From Brasilonema sp. CT11 (GTDB taxonomy: Bacteria; Cyanobacteriota; Cyanobacteriia; Cyanobacteriales; Nostocaceae): 64,000 nt of DNA. Location of the stretch: assembly GCF_017982655.1 (NCBI RefSeq), contig NZ_JABXYX010000006.1, positions 62,001 through 126,000 of the forward strand, given 5' to 3'. Shown piece after piece: positions 36,125 to 43,273 of this stretch (its first letter is position 1; each line of letters begins with the position of its first letter). Under the pieces are notes generated by a model. That model saw only the letters and a list, made by a program, of their open reading frames with translations. It was not told the DNA's origin and did not search any database. Made by a program: the position numbers and the translations under genes.

Positions 36125-36478
36125 TTGAGAATAGTTTTATTTATAGCTTTATTGGCGATTGCCTTGTTCCAATTTACATTTATTGATTCAGCACTTGCAG
36201 CCGAAATATCCTACGGTGCCAAAATCTTTAAAGCTAATTGCTCTTCTTGTCATATAGGTGGTGGTAACATCCTGATTAGCGAAAAAACTTTGAAAAAGGA
36301 AGCTTTATCAAAGTACCTGGAGGATTATGATGCAGACTCAATCCAAGCGATTATCTACCAGGTGCAAAATGGTAAGAATGCTATGCCCGCATTCAAGAGT
36401 AAGTTAAGTGAACAGGAGATTATAGACGTAGCTGCTTACATTGTCGAAGAAGCAGAACAAAACTGGCAAGATAGCTAA
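36125..36478 (+). CDS. petJ: cytochrome c6
   Basis: Soluble luminal cytochrome c6 moves electrons from b6f to photosystem I or cytochrome oxidase in place of plastocyanin. The 117-residue precursor has a signal peptide cut near SALAA (26). The haem site CSSCH is at 39-43. Met87 (KNAMPAFKSKL) is the sixth ligand, and the C-terminal IVEEAEQNW is typical. The start is a TTG, chosen because AAGGAG lies exactly 7-8 bases upstream and no ATG fits. A small insertion around EDYDAD makes it slightly longer than common c6 proteins, so a c6-like variant is possible. Confidence 0.9.
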   Translation: MRIVLFIALLAIALFQFTFIDSALAAEISYGAKIFKANCSSCHIGGGNILISEKTLKKEALSKYLEDYDADSIQAIIYQVQNGKNAMPAFKSKLSEQEIIDVAAYIVEEAEQNWQDS

Positions 36479-36495
36479 AAATACAATACAAAAAG

Positions 36496-36527
36496 AAAAC
36501 CCTCTGGAATACTAGAGGGTTTTTTAT
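36496..36527 (+). terminator. Rho-independent terminator of petJ
   Basis: AAAACCCTCT/AGAGGGTTTT, a perfect 10-bp stem with the loop GGAATACT, followed by a T-run. It begins 17 bp after the petJ stop and also faces the end of the convergent TonB-like gene. Confidence 0.9.
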
Positions 36528-36572
36528 TAATGGGAAGCAAGATAAGGTACTTTAGTTGAGTGATTACTATTT

Positions 36573-38525
36573 TTATTTTTCCTGATTGCCGCCTTGTCTT
36601 GTATCTCTAATTTGACGCAACTGTTGTAGTAATTTTTGACTATTTTGACCAGAAGCAGAAGCTTGATTGCTACTGACTTCTTGCTCAGAAGTTTGTTTAA
36701 GGTTAGCTTGTGGTGACGACGTACTTTGTCTGATAACAACCCGTTGCTGTAATGGCTGTGATGTTTGTTGTTGTTTATCAGTTTGTAAAGAAGATGCAGA
36801 CTGTCTGACAACAACTTGTTGCTGTGATGTTTGTTGTTGTTTATCAGTTTGTAAAGAAGATGCAGACTGTCTGACAACAACTTGTTGCTGTGATGTTTGT
36901 TTTTCTTGATTAGTTTGTGGTGCAGGCGTATTCTGCATCACAACCACCCGTCGCCGTCGTGAAGTTTGTTGTTCAAGATTTGCTTGCGGTGCAGACTGAG
37001 TTTGGTTTTGGGATAGTTGTTGGTTCGTTGATGATGAACTAAAGCCTTGAGCCAGGTTAACTTTTTGCGGTTGTTTGGATGGTTGTAAATTGACCCTGTC
37101 GGGACGCAAACCCTGAGTCATCTCGATTTTTTGTGGTTCTTTGGATGGTAGTGAGGTGACTGGTACTGAGCGCAAACGTTGAATTAAGCTGCGTTGTGCT
37201 GCGCTAGTTGCTGGTTGTGTTTGATTGACTCGAGATGAGGTTGACAGTTCTGATGCAGGAATTTTAGAAATATTGCTGTTAGGCTTGAACGAAATGTTAA
37301 ATGGGTAAAGCTTGGGCTTGCCATTTGCCTGCACAGGATTTTTTTGGAAATATTCTCTGAGATATTGCCTAGCAGATGTTTTCAACTCAGGTGAAACAGT
37401 ATTATTTCGGAAATCTATTGACTCTACTTGACCTTGACGATTGACTACCAAATCACCTTCAACGTTGCCCTGTTGTGCTGTTTTGCCATTAACTGTTTCA
37501 GCTATGGGCTGTTTAGTTTCTAAGTTAGGATATTGCTGTTTAGCTTCTGCCAAACGTTGTGGAAAGGTTTTAGGTGTTGACAGTGTTGACGGTGTTGACG
37601 GTATTAACGGTGTTGACGGTGTTGACAACGACCTGGCAATTGCTAGTGGGGGTAACTCAGGAGCTTGCAAATTTGAACCTTGCTGCAATTGCGGGAGGTT
37701 TTGCCTTGCTAAAGCGATGCTGTTATCTCCAACTTGTGGAGATTGTACAACAGGAGTTACCAGCTGCTGATTATTCGCACCTTGTAAAACTTCGCTCCCC
37801 GACTGAGTAGTTTGTGTAGCAGTGCTTACATCACCAGAGGGAGGCATCTGGTCAGGGGAAACAGGAGCAGAGGTGTTAAGGAGTTCCTGTTCCTGAGCTA
37901 TGTTAGCTGCCTGTATTGGAGGTACATTGTAGGGAGTTCTAGAAGATGCCAGTGGCTTAGCTTCTCCTAATTGTACCTTTTCTTCTGGATAACGAGGCAA
38001 TGGTTTGACTTTCGCACTTAACGATGGGTCAGGTTCTACATAACGAGGCAATGGTTTGAATTTCGCACTTAACGATGGGTCAGGTTGCAAATCTTTCTTG
38101 GAAAGAATTGGCAAAGACTGACTTTTAGGTAACGAAGCAATGGCTATATTATTCGTTTTGGTAGGCAGGGGGGGTAATATCAGGGCAGTAGAAGATCTTG
38201 ATGGTGGTAGAGGCGGTAATGATGGAATTGATTGATTGGCAAACTTTGGCGAAGGAACTTGTGGAAGTAATGCGGGTGCTGGCGGTTGTAAGGAGAGTTG
38301 TGGTACGCCTGGTTGTGGTAGACGGTTTTTTTCAGATTGACTTAATTCAACAAGTCCAACACTGCTTTTTAATGATGGTTCTTGCTTAGGTTTAGAAGAA
38401 TTCATTGGCACTATCGGCAGGAGAAAGGCGATAGCACTGTGAATGCCAAGAGATGCTAGGACTGCTATCCCAGTCGGCTGGCTTAAGAATTCGGGTATAT
38501 TTTTTAGGACGGAGACGTAGGACAT
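36573..38525 (-). CDS. TonB-like energy transducer, very long proline/glutamine-rich
   Basis: A 650-residue protein with one N-terminal membrane anchor (GIAVLASLGIHSAIAFLLPI, about 18-37), as in TonB. A long Pro-rich periplasmic region follows (LPQVPSPKFANQSIPSLPPL). A globular part at about 340-410 (AEAKQQYPNLE, GDLVVNRQGQVESIDFRNN, AREYL-like ARQYLREYFQ) resembles the TonB C-terminal fold. A further low-complexity, Gln-rich tail of about 240 residues follows it, which is unusual because TonB normally ends with the globular domain. Internal repeats: 17-residue units PDPSLSAKFKPLPRY, and 22-residue units with VVVRQSASSLQTDKQQQTS. It probably couples a proton-driven ExbBD motor to outer-membrane receptors; neither is in the window. 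Confidence 0.75.
   Translation of the reverse strand: MSYVSVLKNIPEFLSQPTGIAVLASLGIHSAIAFLLPIVPMNSSKPKQEPSLKSSVGLVELSQSEKNRLPQPGVPQLSLQPPAPALLPQVPSPKFANQSIPSLPPLPPSRSSTALILPPLPTKTNNIAIASLPKSQSLPILSKKDLQPDPSLSAKFKPLPRYVEPDPSLSAKVKPLPRYPEEKVQLGEAKPLASSRTPYNVPPIQAANIAQEQELLNTSAPVSPDQMPPSGDVSTATQTTQSGSEVLQGANNQQLVTPVVQSPQVGDNSIALARQNLPQLQQGSNLQAPELPPLAIARSLSTPSTPLIPSTPSTLSTPKTFPQRLAEAKQQYPNLETKQPIAETVNGKTAQQGNVEGDLVVNRQGQVESIDFRNNTVSPELKTSARQYLREYFQKNPVQANGKPKLYPFNISFKPNSNISKIPASELSTSSRVNQTQPATSAAQRSLIQRLRSVPVTSLPSKEPQKIEMTQGLRPDRVNLQPSKQPQKVNLAQGFSSSSTNQQLSQNQTQSAPQANLEQQTSRRRRVVVMQNTPAPQTNQEKQTSQQQVVVRQSASSLQTDKQQQTSQQQVVVRQSASSLQTDKQQQTSQPLQQRVVIRQSTSSPQANLKQTSEQEVSSNQASASGQNSQKLLQQLRQIRDTRQGGNQEK
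36756..36902. repeat. 66-bp tandem repeat in the TonB-like gene
   Basis: Two full copies of a 66-bp unit (starting CTGTGATGTTTG at 36756 and 36822) and the beginning of a third at 36888. The unit encodes 22 residues in frame, so copy-number change would alter tail length without breaking the gene. Confidence 0.8.
37990..38090. repeat. 51-bp tandem repeat in the TonB-like gene
   Basis: Two copies of a 51-bp unit starting TAACGAGGCAATGG at 37990 and 38041, encoding PDPSLSAKxKPLPRY units. A 9-bp repeat (GTGTTGACG type) at 37573-37630 encodes the STPSTP run. Confidence 0.75.
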
Positions 38526-38530
38526 AGCTG

Positions 38531-38618
38531 TTATCGTTCACTCGACTCAGTTGCAGTTATCTAGCAATCTATTACTTTGCTATTATCGTTCACTCGACTT
38601 AGTTGCAGTTATCTAGCA
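38531..38618. repeat. 36-bp direct repeats upstream of the TonB-like gene
   Basis: TTATCGTTCACTCGACT(C/T)AG followed by TTGCAGTTATCTAGCA occurs at 38531-38566 and 38583-38618, with one mismatch and a period of 52 bp. It sits immediately upstream of the TonB-like start codon, so it may be a regulatory site or part of the leader. Confidence 0.7.
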
Positions 38619-38843
38619 GTTTTATCTTTGAGGTAACATGTAACATATAGTATAGTAGTAGAACGGAAGCGCCCCTCTTCAAATAATAGCTTTCTATTTG
38701 AAATTGAAAACACCGAACAACACCAATTTTGTAACTTGTTATTTTTTCAAAAATGACGGATATTTTACTCAAAAGTTGCAATCGCTAACATTCTGCTTCC
38801 ACAATGATGCTTTTTCATCTTTAATCTGTATCCAAAATCAAAA

Positions 38844-39539
38844 ATGCCTTTACCGACAGTTATTTTGCCGGGATATCTAGAAAGCGGAGTCGCTTACCGC
38901 TCACTAGAACAATCTTTGCAGCAATTGGGTTTTCCTGCTGTGACTGTAGCACTGCGACGGCGTGACTGGATACCCACTCTTGGCCGAAGATCTGTGACAC
39001 CTATTTTGCAGCAACTCCATGCGACGGTCAACCAGATGTTACAGCGATGCAATACGTCTCAAATTAACTTGATTGGTCACTCAGCTGGAGGTTGGCTTTC
39101 TCGGATTTACTTGGGAGAAAAACCTTACTCCGGACGTGGTGAAGTCACATCATCTGTATGGCAAGCTCACCCTCTGGTTGCAACTCTGATTACATTGGGT
39201 ACACCTCATGTCAGCCAAGAACGCTGGACACGCTGGAATTTGGATTTTGTTAATCAAAACTATCCTGGAGCATTTTACAAAAATGTTCGCTACATTTGTG
39301 TAGCTGGAAAAACTATCTTTGGGCAAAGGCGCAGGGGTAGTTGGTTAGCTTACAGTAGCTATCAGTTAACTTGCGGGAAAGGTAACACGTGGGGTGACGG
39401 AATTATACCCATTGAGGCGGCTCATCTTCAAGGTGCCCAAAACATTGTTATAGAAGGAGTCAGGCATTCTCCTAAAAGCTCCAGATTGTGGTACGGTTCA
39501 CCAGAACCATTGAAAAATTGGGTTAAGTACTTAGTATAA
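38844..39539 (+). CDS. alpha/beta-hydrolase, lipase-like
   Basis: A 231-residue alpha/beta-hydrolase without signal peptide. The nucleophile elbow GHSAGG places Ser80 as the catalytic residue. PTVILPGYLESG near the N-terminus contains the oxyanion-hole HG/PG loop. TWGDGIIPI (Asp near 187) and GVRHSP (His near 210) fit the rest of the triad. The layout resembles PGAP1/triacylglycerol-lipase-like cyanobacterial proteins; the substrate could be a membrane lipid ester. The ATG at 38844 lacks a strong ribosome binding site. It is 96 bp upstream of the cytochrome b-like gene on the same strand, so an operon is possible. Confidence 0.82.
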   Translation: MPLPTVILPGYLESGVAYRSLEQSLQQLGFPAVTVALRRRDWIPTLGRRSVTPILQQLHATVNQMLQRCNTSQINLIGHSAGGWLSRIYLGEKPYSGRGEVTSSVWQAHPLVATLITLGTPHVSQERWTRWNLDFVNQNYPGAFYKNVRYICVAGKTIFGQRRRGSWLAYSSYQLTCGKGNTWGDGIIPIEAAHLQGAQNIVIEGVRHSPKSSRLWYGSPEPLKNWVKYLV

Positions 39540-39635
39540 AAGATAATTTATAATTCTTTTCAAAAACTAACTATTCTTAATAATTCTTAGTTACACTCGT
39601 AATACAAGTAAAGATAATTAAGGAAGTGCTTAGCC

Positions 39636-40292
39636 ATGCACAACACACAGTCAGATGTGGTTCTGCGGCGAATCACAACAATATTATCGGTAGTCATCAT
39701 CACTTTAACCCTGGTTGGTGCTACGACCGGAATTTTGTTGTCCTTTTACTATGAACCAGCAGCAGGTCGAGCTTACCAGTCATTGAAAATTATTGACACA
39801 GAAGTTCCATACGGGTGGTTGTTCCACAAAGCGCACCAGATAACTGGTAACGCGGTTGTTGTTATTGCTCTGATCCAAGTTGTGATCATGTTTGTCAGCA
39901 GACAATTTCGCAAGAGTTGGCTGACTGCTTGGATCAGTGGAATTTTCTTTACCCTAAGTGCGATTGGATTGGGTTGGACAGCGATGATCCTCTCTTGGGA
40001 TCAAGAAGGATTTTGGCGTTTTAACATCGAACTGGGAACCATAGAAGCTATTCCTTTGGTTGGTTCAATACTGGGAGAAATTTTGACTGGTGGTGGAGCA
40101 ATTAGTACCGTCACTGTCCAGCACCTTTACACAATACATAGTTATCTGATCTCGGTTACTGCCATAGTTCTATCTGTTGTGCATTTATTGAGCGTGCTGT
40201 GGCAAGAAAAACAATTGAAAAAAATGTATTCAGAAGGAACGCTCCCACAGACAGATAAAGTACAGCAGCAACCAGCCAATGCTCAGGGATAA
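39636..40292 (+). CDS. divergent cytochrome b6-like protein (cytochrome b N-terminal domain)
   Basis: A 218-residue four-helix membrane protein aligned with cytochrome b6 almost without gaps: FYYEPAAGRAYQSL (37-50), YGWLFHKAHQ (59-68), LSWDQEGFW (119-127) and HLYTIHSYL (163-171). Three of the four haem b His are present: His67 (b6 His86), His168 and His183 (b6 His187 and His202). The fourth, b6 His100, is Gln81. Cys35, which holds haem c-n in b6, is Ile16. It therefore probably keeps the lumen-side haem but not a normal stromal-side haem. AAGGAAG precedes the ATG. It is not the main petB, which should sit with petD. Its role is unknown, perhaps a membrane quinone or electron-transfer accessory. 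Confidence 0.85.
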   Translation: MHNTQSDVVLRRITTILSVVIITLTLVGATTGILLSFYYEPAAGRAYQSLKIIDTEVPYGWLFHKAHQITGNAVVVIALIQVVIMFVSRQFRKSWLTAWISGIFFTLSAIGLGWTAMILSWDQEGFWRFNIELGTIEAIPLVGSILGEILTGGGAISTVTVQHLYTIHSYLISVTAIVLSVVHLLSVLWQEKQLKKMYSEGTLPQTDKVQQQPANAQG

Positions 40293-40298
40293 GAAATT

Positions 40299-42221
40299 TT
40301 AAGATGTGGGAGCATCGCTGCTAGAAAGTTGAGAGAGTTTTGCCAACGGTATTTCTTCAACCTTCGGTAATTTTTCAAGGGCGAGCCGAGTAGATTGGCT
40401 AGCACCCGACAAGCGTTTTAATAATTGTGGTCTGGGATCGTGTAAGAGGTAGATAATGCGATCGCCAACTTCCCACTCTTGGGCTGCAGGCATAACTTGA
40501 AGATGTTCTTCTCGTTCTACCAATAGCGGTATCAACTCGCCAGCTCTAATTAATGCCATCAAATGCTCTTGTTGAAGGTCAAAACTAGATTCATTAAGCG
40601 TTGTTGTTCCCAACTTGACCTGTCCGTCATTCACATAATCATTCCAGGTTTTAATTGGTAAATCTGGGATCAAAGCCTGACTAACCGTATTCTCATTCGT
40701 AGAGATTGTTGCTTGTGGATCGCGAGGGAAAACAGCCAAGACACGTGGCGGGTTAAACTCTTCTGCTGCACGTTGTGCTAACACAAAATTAACTTCACCA
40801 TTACTAGTCATTGCTAAGAAAGTTCCCATTGAGCCAAGTCCCGCTTCTTCCAATACACCAGTATCCAAGGCACTGCTGGAGATAACTCTTAGATTTTGTG
40901 CTTGGGCTTGTTCACTGCGTTGTGCGTCAGTGTCAATCATCACCACTGGTTCTCCCCATTCTTGGAACAACCGAGCAATTAATAAACTCAAGGGGTTACA
41001 ACCGACAATCACCGCCCCTATGGCGTCTTTTGAGGTAATTTCCAGACATTTGGCAAACCAAGCAGCCGTTAACCCTTGACAGAACACAGTCATGATAATT
41101 GTGAGAAACACCAAAGCTTTGATAGCCTCACCACCGTTAATTCCGCGCTCAGTCAGTAAAATTGCAAACAAAGAAGCAACGGAGGCAGAAACTATTCCGC
41201 GTGGGGCAACCCAACTTAAAAACAATTTCTGTCGCCAGTTAAATTCACTGTTCCAAGTACAAAAGAGGATATTTAGCGGGCGAACGACAAACATCAAGAC
41301 CAGCACCGTGAACACACCACCCCAACCCAAAGCAAAGACACTCGCAATTGATAAGTCAGCAGCGAGCAAAATGAACAACACCGAAACGCTGAGAATAGTC
41401 AGTTGACCTTTGAAACGCCGCAACAATCGTTCTTCTGGCACTGAAGAAGCTCCAAAAACAACTCCTGCAACGACAACTGTCATTAATCCGGACTCGCTAC
41501 GAATCATTTGCGATAAAGCAAATAAGCCCCATAATCCCGCCAAAACAACCAGGTTTTTCAGCTCAAACGATAGAAAATTGGCACGTTTGGAAATTAAGGA
41601 CATTAGCCAGCCACCGGCTGCACCAATCACGCCACCAACACCTAAGCGCAGGGTGAGACTGCTCATTGCCGTCATAAAGTCGGTATGGTCGTTTAATATC
41701 GTGTTGAGCACTACAACGGCGAGGATAGCTCCTACTGGGTCAATAAGAACGCCTTCCCCTTCCAAAAGCGTTGCAACCTGCCGATCCACATTGATTTGTT
41801 TGAGCAAAGGACTAACAACAGTTGGTCCTGTAACCACAACTAAGGAAGCGTAGAGAAAAGCAATTGGCCAAGGGAATTCACCCAGCCAGTGCACTGCCAT
41901 ACTACCCCCAAGCAGGGTGATCATCGTTCCTAAGGTGACAAGCAGTTGCAGGCTAGTCGAAACTTTGCTTAACTCTTCGAGATCAAGGCTAAGTCCGCCT
42001 TCAAACAAAATAATTGCTGTTGCCAAAGCGACAATAACTTCCAGCCCAGTGCCTAGCATATGAGGGTCTAACAGCCCAAAGCCATCAGAGCCAAGCAGGA
42101 TGCCAAACATCAGCAAAAAGACGATGCTGGGTATCCGAAGGGATGCAGCCAGCACCTGAGCGCTAATACCTGCAAAGACGGCAATCACGATTTGCAGGGT
42201 GATTTCAAAAGATGCTTCCAT
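40299..42221 (-). CDS. Na+/H+ antiporter (CPA1/NhaP type) with TrkA-N/RCK domain
   Basis: A 640-residue cation:proton antiporter. The first 400 residues form 12-13 membrane helices with FEGGLSLDLEEL, TGPTVVSPLL (the unwound-helix region) and GEGVLIDPVGAI, where the Asp of the transport site lies. APRGIVSASVASLFA matches the late helix. Residues about 400-520 form a Rossmann TrkA-N domain (AVIVGCNPLSLLIARLFQEW, VVMIDTDAQRSEQAQ) that usually binds a dinucleotide. A TrkA-C-like end follows (LIRAGELIPLLVEREEHLQV). It would extrude Na+ or K+ and help pH homeostasis in the plasma or thylakoid membrane. It ends 6 bp from the convergent cytochrome b-like gene. Confidence 0.9.
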   Translation of the reverse strand: MEASFEITLQIVIAVFAGISAQVLAASLRIPSIVFLLMFGILLGSDGFGLLDPHMLGTGLEVIVALATAIILFEGGLSLDLEELSKVSTSLQLLVTLGTMITLLGGSMAVHWLGEFPWPIAFLYASLVVVTGPTVVSPLLKQINVDRQVATLLEGEGVLIDPVGAILAVVVLNTILNDHTDFMTAMSSLTLRLGVGGVIGAAGGWLMSLISKRANFLSFELKNLVVLAGLWGLFALSQMIRSESGLMTVVVAGVVFGASSVPEERLLRRFKGQLTILSVSVLFILLAADLSIASVFALGWGGVFTVLVLMFVVRPLNILFCTWNSEFNWRQKLFLSWVAPRGIVSASVASLFAILLTERGINGGEAIKALVFLTIIMTVFCQGLTAAWFAKCLEITSKDAIGAVIVGCNPLSLLIARLFQEWGEPVVMIDTDAQRSEQAQAQNLRVISSSALDTGVLEEAGLGSMGTFLAMTSNGEVNFVLAQRAAEEFNPPRVLAVFPRDPQATISTNENTVSQALIPDLPIKTWNDYVNDGQVKLGTTTLNESSFDLQQEHLMALIRAGELIPLLVEREEHLQVMPAAQEWEVGDRIIYLLHDPRPQLLKRLSGASQSTRLALEKLPKVEEIPLAKLSQLSSSDAPTS

Positions 42222-42501
42222 GCTGTAGATTTTGACCGAGATATTTCAAAATCTTTTGTAAAGAATAGTAAATCTTAATTCTACTGCGTGCAACATCACA
42301 CCGATAGTTTCTGACCAAATCGACTTATGGTTTCATATTTAGTTACTTATTATACATTTTTTCTGTTGTTGTGAACCAGGAGTGATGATTGCCTGTGACT
42401 ATACTCTGAGTTCTCCATTCTTCTTATAAAGTATTTTTGCTGGCAAACAGTTAGAGTGTCCCTATTTCTCATTTTCCTAGAAAGTTTTTTTCAAAAAGCT
42501 G

Positions 42502-42530
42502 TTGACATCAGTAAGAAAAATAGTTATAGT
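42502..42530 (+). promoter_or_regulatory. sigma70-type promoter of tRNA-Glu
   Basis: A consensus -35 TTGACA (42502-42507), a 17-bp spacer and a -10 TATAGT (42525-42530). Transcription would start near 42537, about 14 bp before the tRNA. Confidence 0.8.
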
Positions 42531-42550
42531 ATTTAAAGTGTTGACCTAGC

Positions 42551-42623
42551 GCCCCCATCGTCTAGAGGCCTAGGACACCTCCCTTTCACGGAGGCGACGG
42601 GGATTCGAATTCCCCTGGGGGTA
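42551..42623 (+). tRNA. trnE: tRNA-Glu (UUC)
   Basis: A complete cloverleaf: acceptor GCCCCCA/TGGGGGT (G1-U72), D-arm GTCTAGAGGCCTAGGAC, anticodon stem CCTCC/GGAGG with loop CTTTCAC (anticodon TTC), and T-arm GGGATTCGAATTCCCC with TTCGAAT in the loop. The discriminator is A; CCA is not encoded. In cyanobacteria glutamyl-tRNA is also the precursor of 5-aminolevulinate, the HemB substrate. Confidence 0.97.
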
Positions 42624-42627
42624 TTAA

Positions 42628-42681
42628 AAATAAGGAGAAAAGTAGAAAATATTCGAATATTTTCTACTTTTCTCCTTATTT
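42628..42681. terminator. 54-bp perfect palindrome between tRNA-Glu and the SRPBCC gene
   Basis: AAATAAGGAGAAAAGTAGAA and its exact complement meet at ATATTCGAATAT without a loop, 27 bp per arm. It starts 5 bp after the tRNA and overlaps the stop codon of the convergent SRPBCC gene. As RNA it would form a very stable hairpin that could end both transcripts. Note that it contains AAGGAGA/TCTCCTT. Confidence 0.75.
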
Positions 42682-43270
42682 ATGTTTCTAACACTCGTTG
42701 GCGAATGGCAAGAAGGTTCAACTGCATATCGTCGCTTATACGACGTTCGATGATTGCGATTGGCATAGTACGTTTGGGCCAAACCTTCACGGTATAGTAA
42801 AGATATGTCCCCATATATCCACTAAAGGAGTAAGGCTTTAATAGCCAGCTACCAGAGAAGTCTTTGAAATCTCCTTCTACCATACGGAAATTAATTTCCT
42901 TGGGAAAAGATTCTTCTAAGTCCAGAACAACACGCGCACAAAAGTTAAAGCTCAGAAACCGCTGAGCGCCTATTTGTTCTAAACGAATACCTCCTTGAGG
43001 ATGCTCAAGGAGGCGACTTTTTGTCAGATTGGGGATGAAGTCAGCTAAAGCTTCATAATCTGTGAGTACTTTCCAGACTTGTTCTACTGGTTGGGAAATT
43101 TGAAGCGAAGCCGTGATTTGTCGCTGTCGTTCTGCTATTCTCTCGATTTCGACGTCTACAGCTTGTAAATCATCTGCTTGAGTCGCTCCATTTCCTTCTA
43201 GATCGATGTCGTCGCTAATAACAGACAAATCCAGTCCCTCTTGTATGTTGTGTTCTTCAGTCACTTTCAC
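42680..43270 (-). CDS. SRPBCC (START-like/polyketide cyclase) family protein
   Basis: A 196-residue protein with a START/Bet v1-like ligand-binding fold from about residue 45: ITASLQISQPVEQVWKVLTD, YEALADFIPNLTKSRLLEHP, IRLEQIGAQRFLSF and FPKEINFRMVEGDFKDFSGS. The first 45 residues are acidic and probably flexible. The family binds hydrophobic molecules such as lipids, quinones or pigments; the ligand here is not known. The start is a GTG 3 bp after the stop of the histidine kinase gene, so the two are clearly co-transcribed. Its stop lies in the long palindrome next to tRNA-Glu. Confidence 0.8.
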   Translation of the reverse strand: MKVTEEHNIQEGLDLSVISDDIDLEGNGATQADDLQAVDVEIERIAERQRQITASLQISQPVEQVWKVLTDYEALADFIPNLTKSRLLEHPQGGIRLEQIGAQRFLSFNFCARVVLDLEESFPKEINFRMVEGDFKDFSGSWLLKPYSFSGYMGTYLYYTVKVWPKRTMPIAIIERRISDDMQLNLLAIRQRVLET

Positions 43271-43273
43271 AAG

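Noticed and set aside
36527-36880. A minus-strand frame with repeated LSDSLHLLYKLINNNKHH
   Set aside because: It is the out-of-frame shadow of the tandem repeats in the TonB-like gene.
37441-37810. Plus-strand frames rich in VDGVDG or LTVLTV
   Set aside because: Antisense shadows of the 9-bp repeat in the TonB-like gene.
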